In this document: positions 1 through 5,645 of the stretch, one piece after another
Position numbering within the stretch: position 1 is the stretch's first letter
How the letters are laid out: every line of letters begins with the position of its first letter
Assembly: GCA_017882985.1 (NCBI GenBank)
Contig: JADGOK010000053.1
Span: forward strand, 1 to 6,582
Source: Acidimicrobiales bacterium
GTDB lineage: Bacteria > Actinomycetota > Acidimicrobiia > Acidimicrobiales > RAAP-2
Length of the DNA stretch: 6,582 bases
Direction: 5' to 3'
Translations under genes and position numbers: made by a program
Notes under the pieces: model-generated
Databases searched by the model: none
Told to the model about the DNA's origin: nothing
The model's input: only the letters and a program-made list of their open reading frames with translations

Positions 1-123
1 GGTCGCGCGCGGAGAGTTTGGCGGCGTCACGCGAGGGCGAAGCGAGCTGCTCGAGCTCACCGGTCGTGAGACCGACGACGACCCGACCGCCCAGCACACC
101 GATGGTGGCCGGCACCGATCCGC
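1..123 (-). pseudogene. psuG: Second, partial copy of an internal psuG segment (runs off the left edge)
   Basis: Positions 1-123 match 862-984, inside the complete psuG, at a constant offset of 861 bp with no gaps and five mismatches (23, 80, 83, 98 and 116; about 96 % identity). In the psuG frame on the minus strand it encodes residues 57-96 of PsuG, including the active-site lysine K91. All five differences fall at third codon positions and are silent, so the 40 encoded residues are identical. Homology stops abruptly at about 123-124, where the sequence becomes the psuK 5' end. This copy has no PsuG start of its own in the window. It may be part of a tandem duplication with a unit of about 861 bp, the product of recombination with a second psuG, or a chimeric assembly join to a related strain. 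The window cannot decide between these. Confidence 0.85.
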
Positions 124-224
124 ACGCTCGACGGCGTGTCACTCGTCAAAGCCGCCAGTTCGTTGGGTCGCACCACGACGTCCAGCATCACGTCGCCGAT
201 GACGACGACTCGCTGGCGGGTCAC
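57..224 (-). pseudogene. psuK: Interrupted 5' end of a PfkB-family kinase, probable pseudouridine kinase
   Basis: A GTG at 224-222 overlaps the psuG stop codon (GTGA, 4-bp overlap) and opens a frame beginning VTRQRVVVIGDVMLDVVVRP. This is the typical first strand of PfkB (ribokinase-like) sugar kinases, followed by a DTPSSVRIGAG stretch where these proteins lead into their GG-x-x-x-N sugar-binding motif. The kinase match holds for about 39 codons, to about position 108. The frame then enters the duplicated psuG piece, reads unrelated residues and stops at TGA 59-57, so the product would be only 55 residues against roughly 300 for the family. PsuK phosphorylates pseudouridine to pseudouridine-5'-phosphate, the PsuG substrate, and the two genes are commonly adjacent; the specific substrate is inferred from that context. 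An intact psuK may lie outside the window. Confidence 0.75.
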
Positions 225-1150
225 GCTCTCGCGCTCGACATGGCGGCCGCGACCTTGCCGGCGAGCTCGGCGTTCGCCACCACGAGGTCCCGATTGACCT
301 CGACGCTGGCACCAGCGGTGTAACGGGCGAATTCGCTCAGCAGCACCGGCGTCACGTCCTTGCCGCTCACGCCCGTCGATCGCACCATGGCGAGCGCACT
401 CTCCAACGCGCGCTCGTGCAGCGCGGCGTCGAGTTGGCGATCGAGCGCTACCGGGTTAGCCAGCAACAGGCCGGTGAAGGAGAACTCCCGGTGCGCCAAA
501 AAGGCCGCGGCGGCCTCACGGACGTTCGTCACCGACCAATCGAGAGCGAAGCCGCTGTCGCTACGGTAAAAGCCCGGGAACTGCGACGTCTGGAATCCCA
601 CGACGGGCACGCCGAGCGTGTCGAGTCGCTCGAGCGTCGCACCGACGTCGAGGATCGACTTCACGCCGGAAGCGACCACCAGCACCTGGGTTCTCGACAA
701 CGCCGTCAGGTCGGCCGATTCGTCATAACTCTGCGCGGCGCCGCGGTGGACGCCGCCGAGACCGCCGGTCGCCATGACGTCAATACCGACGCGACGCGCG
801 ACGGCGATCGTTCCGGCGACGGTGGTCGCACCGTCGCGCTTCGTGCCGACGGCGAGCCCGAGGTCGCGCGCGGAGAGTTTGGCCGCGTCACGCGAGGGCG
901 AAGCGAGCTGCTCGAGCTCACCGGTCGTGAGACCGACGACAACGCGACCGCCCAGCACCCCGATGGTGGCCGGCACTGATCCGCTCGCGCGCACGGCCGC
1001 TTCGCACTGACGCGCGACGTCCATGTTCACCGGTGCGGGCAGGCCGTGCACCACGATCGTGGTTTCGAGCGCGACGACGCCGTGACCATCGCTGAGTGCG
1101 TCACGCACTTCGTCGTTCACGTCGACGGCGGAGTTTTGAAAGTAGGTCAC
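221..1150 (-). CDS. psuG: Pseudouridine-5'-phosphate glycosidase
   Basis: PsuG reversibly cleaves the C-C bond of pseudouridine-5'-phosphate to uracil and ribose-5-phosphate in the cytosol. The 309-residue product is close to E. coli PsuG (312). With the GTG start at 1150, key residues sit two below the E. coli numbers as I recall them: E29 (ALETTIVVHG), K91 (AAKLSARD), H135 (TGGLGGVHRG), Mn ligand D143, S145-A146-D147, and Schiff-base lysine K164 (VKSILD). The C-terminal GKDVTPVLL and an Asn near 286 are also present. This numbering, and the end of the nearest promoter at 1160, favour GTG 1150 over GTG 1120 or an upstream ATG at 1240 that would run into cdd. The gene is divergent from cdd with 25 bp between starts, and its stop overlaps the psuK start. 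Residues 57-96 are repeated at the left edge of the window. Confidence 0.95.
   Translation of the reverse strand: MTYFQNSAVDVNDEVRDALSDGHGVVALETTIVVHGLPAPVNMDVARQCEAAVRASGSVPATIGVLGGRVVVGLTTGELEQLASPSRDAAKLSARDLGLAVGTKRDGATTVAGTIAVARRVGIDVMATGGLGGVHRGAAQSYDESADLTALSRTQVLVVASGVKSILDVGATLERLDTLGVPVVGFQTSQFPGFYRSDSGFALDWSVTNVREAAAAFLAHREFSFTGLLLANPVALDRQLDAALHERALESALAMVRSTGVSGKDVTPVLLSEFARYTAGASVEVNRDLVVANAELAGKVAAAMSSARA
862..984. repeat. Parent copy of the 123-bp direct repeat (partner at 1-123)
   Basis: This segment of psuG is repeated in direct orientation at 1-123 with five mismatches. It is the only long repeat I found in the window. See the entry for 1-123 for the coding consequences. 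Confidence 0.85.
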
Positions 1151-1159
1151 GCAAAGCGA

Positions 1160-1165
1160 AGTGTA
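1160..1165 (-). promoter_or_regulatory. Probable -10 box for psuG
   Basis: Reading the minus strand, TACACT (1165 to 1160) fits the TANNNT -10 pattern and lies nine bases before the GTG at 1150. The transcript would therefore have almost no leader. A weak -35 candidate, TTCAAA (1189 to 1184, four of six matches to TTGACA), lies 18 bp upstream, inside cdd. There is no convincing Shine-Dalgarno sequence before GTG 1150, which agrees with a leaderless or near-leaderless start. Its TA step is shared with the cdd -10 box on the other strand. Confidence 0.5.
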
Positions 1166-1169
1166 CTGT
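1164..1169 (+). promoter_or_regulatory. Probable extended -10 box for cdd, leaderless-type
   Basis: TACTGT at 1164-1169 is preceded by TG at 1162-1163 (extended -10 form) and followed by six bases, then the GTG at 1176. That spacing would put the transcription start at or next to the start codon, as in actinobacterial leaderless genes. No Shine-Dalgarno sequence precedes GTG 1176. No well-placed -35 is visible; a TTGAAA at 1136-1141 is 22 bp away, which is too far for a standard promoter. Confidence 0.55.
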
Positions 1170-1175
1170 TTAGCC

Positions 1176-1595
1176 GTGAGCAGTTTGAATGAGATCCCGT
1201 GGGACGAACTGCGCGCGAAAGCCCGAGTCGCCGCCGCCAAATCGTACGCGCCGTACTCCCACGTTCACGTAGGCGCCGCCGGCTACACGAGTGACGGACG
1301 CGTGATCGAAGGATCGAACGTGGAGAACGCCAGTTACGGCCTCACGCTGTGCGCGGAGTGTTCATTGCTGGGCGATCTCGTTCGTCAAGGCGCCGGCCGA
1401 ATCGTGGCGGTCGCGATCGTCGCGGGCGACGGCGAACCGATCGCGCCGTGCGGAAGATGTCGTCAACTGCTCTTCGAACACGGAGGAAGTGAGCTTCTCG
1501 TTGACGCGGGCGCGTCGAGCCCGCCCACCCGACTGATCGAGTTGCTCCCGGGAGCGTTCGGACCCGACGATCTCGGTCCGCGGAGCGGTTCTTGA
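1176..1595 (+). CDS. cdd: Cytidine deaminase
   Basis: Cdd hydrolytically deaminates cytidine and deoxycytidine to uridine and deoxyuridine, feeding DeoA encoded next. The 139-residue product has the size of the small homotetrameric zinc enzymes. Visible motifs are AYAPYS-like KSYAPYS (22-28), the substrate-binding GSNVENASYG (46-55), the catalytic CAE with C59 and E61, and PCGRCRQ with zinc ligands C92 and C95. Residue 62 is Cys (CAEC) rather than the Arg of CAER enzymes, giving the mycobacterial type in which all three zinc ligands are cysteines. GTG 1176 is preferred because it follows a -10 box by six bases and leaves a normal N-terminus; a GTG at 1161 would lie within that promoter. The stop overlaps the deoA start by four bases (TTGA), so the two are probably co-transcribed and translationally coupled. 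Confidence 0.95.
   Translation: MSSLNEIPWDELRAKARVAAAKSYAPYSHVHVGAAGYTSDGRVIEGSNVENASYGLTLCAECSLLGDLVRQGAGRIVAVAIVAGDGEPIAPCGRCRQLLFEHGGSELLVDAGASSPPTRLIELLPGAFGPDDLGPRSGS
1582..1594 (+). promoter_or_regulatory. Ribosome binding site and TTG start of deoA
   Basis: GGAG at 1582-1585, inside the end of cdd, lies six bases before TTG 1592-1594. The TTG overlaps the cdd TGA stop. It is the clearest Shine-Dalgarno sequence at a gene start in the window, and it supports the rare TTG start because there is no ATG or GTG nearby in frame. Confidence 0.65.
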
Positions 1596-2875
1596 GTACC
1601 TGGTCCGCGGTCGACGTCATCACGGCCAAACGCGACGGCTTCGCGCTCAGCGACGCAGCGATCACGTGGATCCTGACGGCGTACGTGAACGGCGACGTCG
1701 CCGAGGAACAGATGTCGGCCCTGTTGATGGCGATCTTCTTCAACGGCCTCGCGTCGAACGAACTACGCACGTGGACCGCGCAGATGATCGCTTCGGGCGA
1801 ACGGCTTGATCTGAGCGGACTTTCGCGGCCGACTGTCGACAAACATTCCACCGGCGGCGTGGGCGACAAGATCTCGTTGATCCTGGCCCCTCTGGTGGCG
1901 GCGTGCGGCGCGGCGGTGCCGCAACTCTCGGGTCGTGGTCTCGGCCACACCGGCGGCACCCTGGACAAACTCGAGACGATCCCCGGCTGGCGCGCCACCC
2001 TTTCCAACGACGAGATCCGCGATCAACTCGAACGAGTGGGGGCCGTCATTTGCGCCGCCGGCGAGGGCCTCGCACCCGTCGACCGCAAGCTCTACGCGCT
2101 ACGCGACGTGACGGGCACGGTCGAGTCCATCCCGCTCATCTCCTCGTCGATCATGTCCAAGAAGATCGCCGAAGGTACCGGCGCGCTCGTGCTCGACGTC
2201 AAAGTCGGGCGCGGTGCCTTCATCAAGGACTACGCCAGAGCTCGCGAGCTCGCCACGACCATGGTGGCGCTCGGCCACGGCCACGGTGTCGCGACGGTGG
2301 CCCAACTCACGTCCATGGACGAGCCGCTGGGTCGCTGCGTGGGCAACGCCCTCGAAGTGACCGAGTCGGTCGAGGTTCTTCGAGGCGCGGGACCGAGCGA
2401 CGTACGTGAACTGACGCTCGCCCTCGCGCGCATCATGGTCGAACTCGTGGGCATCGACGTCGACCCCGCCACCAAACTTGACGACGGCTCCGCGTACGAG
2501 GTCTACCGCCAGATGATCCTGGCCCAAGGTGGCGACGTCGACGCGACGTCACCGGTCGCGAGTAGTCGAGAACTCGTCGTTGCGGCCCGGGCTGGCGTCG
2601 TGCAGTCGGTGGACGCCCTGTCGGTCGGTATTGCGGCGTGGCGCCTCGGCGCCGGAAGGGCGCGCAAGGAGGACCCGGTGAGCGCCGCCGCCGGCGTTAT
2701 CTGCCTGGTGCGCCGCGGCGACGAGGTGAGCGCCGGTCAACCGCTTTTCGAGCTGCACGCCGACGACGACGCGCACCTCGAACGTGGGCGCGCCACGATC
2801 GCCGACGCGGTAGTGCTCGGTGACGAATCCGTGAACGCCCGGCCCCTGCTACTCGAGCGCGTAGAGAAGACGTAA
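1592..2875 (+). CDS. deoA: Thymidine (or pyrimidine-nucleoside) phosphorylase
   Basis: DeoA phosphorolyses thymidine and deoxyuridine to base plus deoxyribose-1-phosphate. The 427-residue product (E. coli 440) shows the N-terminal helical domain (about 5-70), the glycosyltransferase-3 domain and a C-terminal PYNP domain (about 340-420). From the TTG start, numbering coincides with my recollection of E. coli residues: phosphate-binding K84, H85 and S86 (KHSTGGVGDK), family signature SGRGLGHTGGTLDKLE (113-128) with S113 and T123, and base-binding R171, S186 and K190. This exact agreement supports the TTG start. Position 111 is Gln (VPQLSGRG); the family has Met here in E. coli TP and Lys in PyNP enzymes, so whether it also accepts uridine is open. 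It overlaps cdd by 4 bp and ends 25 bp before add. Confidence 0.95.
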   Translation: MSTWSAVDVITAKRDGFALSDAAITWILTAYVNGDVAEEQMSALLMAIFFNGLASNELRTWTAQMIASGERLDLSGLSRPTVDKHSTGGVGDKISLILAPLVAACGAAVPQLSGRGLGHTGGTLDKLETIPGWRATLSNDEIRDQLERVGAVICAAGEGLAPVDRKLYALRDVTGTVESIPLISSSIMSKKIAEGTGALVLDVKVGRGAFIKDYARARELATTMVALGHGHGVATVAQLTSMDEPLGRCVGNALEVTESVEVLRGAGPSDVRELTLALARIMVELVGIDVDPATKLDDGSAYEVYRQMILAQGGDVDATSPVASSRELVVAARAGVVQSVDALSVGIAAWRLGAGRARKEDPVSAAAGVICLVRRGDEVSAGQPLFELHADDDAHLERGRATIADAVVLGDESVNARPLLLERVEKT

Positions 2876-2888
2876 CGACGAGGGTGGA

Positions 2889-2901
2889 TAGCCTTGGTCC
2901 A
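2889..2901 (+). promoter_or_regulatory. Probable leaderless-type promoter -10 box for add
   Basis: TAGCCT at 2889-2894 fits TANNNT and is followed by six bases, then ATG 2901, the same spacing as at cdd. A GAGGG at 2880-2884 is 16 bases from the ATG, too far for an ordinary Shine-Dalgarno. Together these suggest that add has its own leaderless transcript in addition to any readthrough from cdd-deoA. No clear -35 element is seen. Confidence 0.5.
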
Positions 2902-3998
2902 TGGCCGCTCCCGCGCTCACCACTGACATCATTCAAAAGGCACCCAAGGTGCTGCTGCACGATCACCTCGACGGTGGACTACGTCCGGCGACGGTCGTGG
3001 AGATCGCCGGCGAGATTGGCTATACGGGACTACCAACGAACAATCTCGACGATCTGCGCGAGTGGTTCATCGCTGACACTCCCGGCAGCGACCTCGTGCG
3101 CTATCTCGAAGGTTTCGCCCACACGACGGTCGTGATGCAGACGGCGGAGCACCTCGAACGGGTCGCGTCAGAGTGTGCCGTTGATCTGGCCCGCGACGGC
3201 GTGGTGTACGCCGAGGTGCGATTCGCGCCCGAGCTGCACATGACCGGTGGGCTCACGTTGCACGAGATCGTGTCGGCGGTGTTAATCGGCTTTGCGGCGG
3301 GTGCCGAGCAGGCCCGCAGCGAAGGCCACGTCATCATCGTGCGCGCCATCCTCTCGGCGATGCGCCAGGCCCACCTGAGCGAGATCATCGCCGAACTGGC
3401 CGTTGCCTTTCGCGATCAGGGTGTCTGCGGCTTCGACATCGCCGGTCCCGAGGATGGATTTCCACCCACGCACCACCTCAGCGCCTTTCACCTCGTGCAG
3501 CGCGAGAACTTCCACATGACCGTGCACGCCGGCGAGGCCTTTGGTCTGGCGTCGATCTGGGAGGCCGTGCAGTTCTGCGACGCGGAGCGGCTGGGACACG
3601 GCGTGCGCATCATCGACGACATCACCCGGGTCGGCGACCATTACGAACTGGGACGGCTCGCCAACTTCATTCGCGACCGCCGTATTCCGCTCGAGATCTG
3701 TCCCTCGTCGAACGTCCACACCGGCGCGGCGACGTCGATCGCGAGCCATCCCATCGACATCCTTCGCCAGTTGCGTTTTCGCGTCACACTCAACACTGAC
3801 AACCGACTCATGTCGGGCATTTCACTCAGCAGCGAGTTCGCAGCGTGCACTCAAGCCTTTGGTTGGACGCTGGCCGACATGGAGTGGCTCACGTTGAACG
3901 CCGCCAAGAGCTCGTTCTTTCCCTTCGACCAGCGGCTCGAGATGATCAACACGGTGATCAAGCCCGGTTACGCCGAACTTCGAAACCTAGAGGCGTAA
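2901..3998 (+). CDS. add: Adenosine deaminase
   Basis: Add is a zinc amidohydrolase converting adenosine and deoxyadenosine to inosine and deoxyinosine, which DeoD can then phosphorolyse. The 365-residue product has the usual family length. The TIM-barrel metal site is complete: H20-x-H22 (LLHDHLDGGL), H209 with catalytic E212 (VHAGE), H233 (LGHGVR) and D300 (LNTDN). The GFDIAGPE stretch (177-184) and ICPSSN precede the last barrel strands. The residue after the metal-binding Asp is Asn (N301), where mammalian and E. coli enzymes have a second Asp; I recall the TDN form from mycobacterial Add, so this looks like a lineage trait rather than damage. ATG 2901 follows a -10 box by six bases. The gene's end overlaps the converging pmmB by 12 bp. 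Confidence 0.95.
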   Translation: MAAPALTTDIIQKAPKVLLHDHLDGGLRPATVVEIAGEIGYTGLPTNNLDDLREWFIADTPGSDLVRYLEGFAHTTVVMQTAEHLERVASECAVDLARDGVVYAEVRFAPELHMTGGLTLHEIVSAVLIGFAAGAEQARSEGHVIIVRAILSAMRQAHLSEIIAELAVAFRDQGVCGFDIAGPEDGFPPTHHLSAFHLVQRENFHMTVHAGEAFGLASIWEAVQFCDAERLGHGVRIIDDITRVGDHYELGRLANFIRDRRIPLEICPSSNVHTGAATSIASHPIDILRQLRFRVTLNTDNRLMSGISLSSEFAACTQAFGWTLADMEWLTLNAAKSSFFPFDQRLEMINTVIKPGYAELRNLEA

Positions 3999-5645
3999 GA
4001 GTTCCGCCATCTCCTCGCGCACCGCAGCGAGGAGGGCCCCGCAGATCTTGCGCTGTTCGTCCAAGGGGCGACCGTCATCGGGGCTCGCCGTAATCTCGAT
4101 GTAGACCTTTAGTTTCGCCTCGGTACCCGACGGGCGAACGACGACCCGGCCCGCCCCACGAAGCTCCATGAGGACGCCCTCGGTCGCCGAAAGACCGTGC
4201 CAGCCCTCGGCCAGGTCGACGAGCGAACTGACTGGCAGATGACCCAGTGTCGAGGGAGACGCTAAGCGGAGTCGTTGCAAGGCCGCGGCGATGGCGAGCG
4301 CGCCCCCGGGGCCATCGGCTCGAAGCGACAGTTGTCCGCCAGCGTGAACGCCATAGCGCGACTCGATCTCGTCGAGTCGGTCGAGCAGCGTCGCACCGGA
4401 CCTCGCGAGATCGTCAGCCAACTGGCAAATCGCCAGCGCCGCTGACATGCCGTCCTTGTCGGCGACGAGCGGATCGACGGCGAACCCGAGCGCTTCCTCG
4501 TAGCCAAAGCGCAGCACCCCGCTGCCCGCCGCACGGGCGATCCATTTGAAGCCCGTCAGTGTCGTCACGAATCGAACGTGCGAGCTGCGCGCCATCAACT
4601 CGAGCATCGTCGAGGAGACGATCGTCGTCGCCACGACGTCGTCACTCGCGGTCATTTCGTCGAGCAACGTCGACGCCAAGAGCCAGCCGATCTCGTCGCC
4701 GCGCAGCACGCGCCATCCGCCAGGCGCGCGAACGGCGACGCCCAAACGGTCCGCGTCGGGGTCGTTCGCGATGACGAGGTCCGAGGAGTTCTGATCGGCC
4801 GTCGCCATCGCCAGATCGAGGGCGCCCGGCTCCTCGGGATTGGGGAACGGCAACGTCGGGAATCGCCCGTCGGGCGCGTACTGTGCGGCCACCGGCGTCA
4901 CCGCCACGAACCCGGCCGCGCGAAAGAGCTCCATCATCGGTTCGCCACCTACGCCGTGCAGTGGCGTGTAGGTGATCGCCAACGTGCTTGTTCCCGGGGC
5001 CGCGAAGCGACGCGAGAAGTGGTCGAGGTAGTTCTCCCACAGCTCGCTCGACGCCACGCGGTGGAGGGGGCTCGAACGATCCGCGAGCGTGGCGGGGCCG
5101 GCCGCGTTGGCGAAGCCCTCGACGAGTTCGTCGTTCGGGGGCACAATCTGCGCGCCGTCGGCGGCGTACAACTTATAGCCGTTGTCGTCGGGAGGATTGT
5201 GGCTGGCAGTGATCATGATGCCGGCGGCCGCGCCCAGGGCCCGCACCGCGTACGCGACGAGCGGCGTCGGTAATGGCCGCGGCATTTCGATGACCGCAAC
5301 GCCGGCACCTAGCAACACTCGAACGGCCTCGTCGTTCAACGACTCCGAACCGCGGCGCGCGTCGCGGCCGACCACCACCCCCCGCGACGGATCCACGCCG
5401 AGGCGCTCCAACCACGCGACGACCCCCTGGGTCGCTCGGCGCACGGTGTAGCGGTTCATTCCCGCGGGACCGGCCATGACCGGACCGCGTAGACCGGCCG
5501 TGCCGAATCGCAGGGGAACGTCGAAACGTCGCGAGAGCTCTTTCTCGTCGCCGTCATCCAGCAACTGTTCAATCGTGGCCCGGTCGGCGGGATCGGGGTC
5601 GCCCTCGATCCAGGACCTCACCCGCTCGACGAGGGTCGCGTTCAC
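3987..5645 (-). CDS. pmmB: Alpha-D-phosphohexomutase family enzyme, probable phosphopentomutase (PmmB/PGM2-like)
   Basis: This enzyme moves phosphate between C1 and C5/C6 of sugar phosphates. Next to nucleoside phosphorylases its likely job is (deoxy)ribose-1-phosphate to (deoxy)ribose-5-phosphate, the inferred role. The 552-residue product has the long PGM2-type build: FGTAGLRGPV (47-56) at the domain-1 start, active-site loop TASHNPPDDNGYK with phosphoserine S148, metal loop DPDADR with D295, D297 and D299, sugar-specificity loop GYEEALGF (381-388), and C-terminal phosphate loop RPSGTEAK (504-511). Nothing essential is missing. Sequence alone does not exclude phosphoglucomutase or phosphomannomutase activity. 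The GTG at 5645 overlaps the deoD stop (GTGA) and lacks a clear ribosome binding site, suggesting translational coupling. The M. tuberculosis homologue next to deoD is annotated pmmB. The 3' end overlaps add by 12 bp. Confidence 0.9.
   Translation of the reverse strand: MNATLVERVRSWIEGDPDPADRATIEQLLDDGDEKELSRRFDVPLRFGTAGLRGPVMAGPAGMNRYTVRRATQGVVAWLERLGVDPSRGVVVGRDARRGSESLNDEAVRVLLGAGVAVIEMPRPLPTPLVAYAVRALGAAAGIMITASHNPPDDNGYKLYAADGAQIVPPNDELVEGFANAAGPATLADRSSPLHRVASSELWENYLDHFSRRFAAPGTSTLAITYTPLHGVGGEPMMELFRAAGFVAVTPVAAQYAPDGRFPTLPFPNPEEPGALDLAMATADQNSSDLVIANDPDADRLGVAVRAPGGWRVLRGDEIGWLLASTLLDEMTASDDVVATTIVSSTMLELMARSSHVRFVTTLTGFKWIARAAGSGVLRFGYEEALGFAVDPLVADKDGMSAALAICQLADDLARSGATLLDRLDEIESRYGVHAGGQLSLRADGPGGALAIAAALQRLRLASPSTLGHLPVSSLVDLAEGWHGLSATEGVLMELRGAGRVVVRPSGTEAKLKVYIEITASPDDGRPLDEQRKICGALLAAVREEMAELLRL
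4011..4034. terminator. GC-rich hairpin just after add, possible terminator
   Basis: CTCCTCGC (4011-4018) and GCGAGGAG (4027-4034) form a perfect 8-bp stem with an 8-base loop, starting 13 bases after the add stop codon. There is no T-run after it on the plus strand, so it is not a canonical intrinsic terminator. It lies inside the last codons of pmmB, so it could also be a coincidence of coding sequence. Its position at the convergence point is the main argument for a role. Confidence 0.3.

Noticed and set aside
416..979. 187-codon open frame on the plus strand inside psuG
   Set aside because: It is antisense to a well-supported gene, has an arginine-rich composition typical of high-GC shadow frames, and shows no domain I recognise.
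1136..1141. TTGAAA as the -35 box for cdd
   Set aside because: It is 22 bp from the -10 box, outside the usual 16-19 bp range.
1161..1175. GTG at 1161 as the cdd start
   Set aside because: It lies within the predicted -10 region; GTG 1176 gives a normal Cdd N-terminus and sits at the expected distance from the -10 box.
1151..1240. ATG at 1240 as the psuG start (339 residues)
   Set aside because: The extra 30 residues do not resemble PsuG, would overlap the cdd N-terminus and promoter, and would spoil the E. coli-like spacing of active-site residues.
4578..5273. 231-codon open frame on the plus strand inside pmmB
   Set aside because: Another high-GC antisense shadow. The minus-strand frame has all mutase motifs; this one has none.
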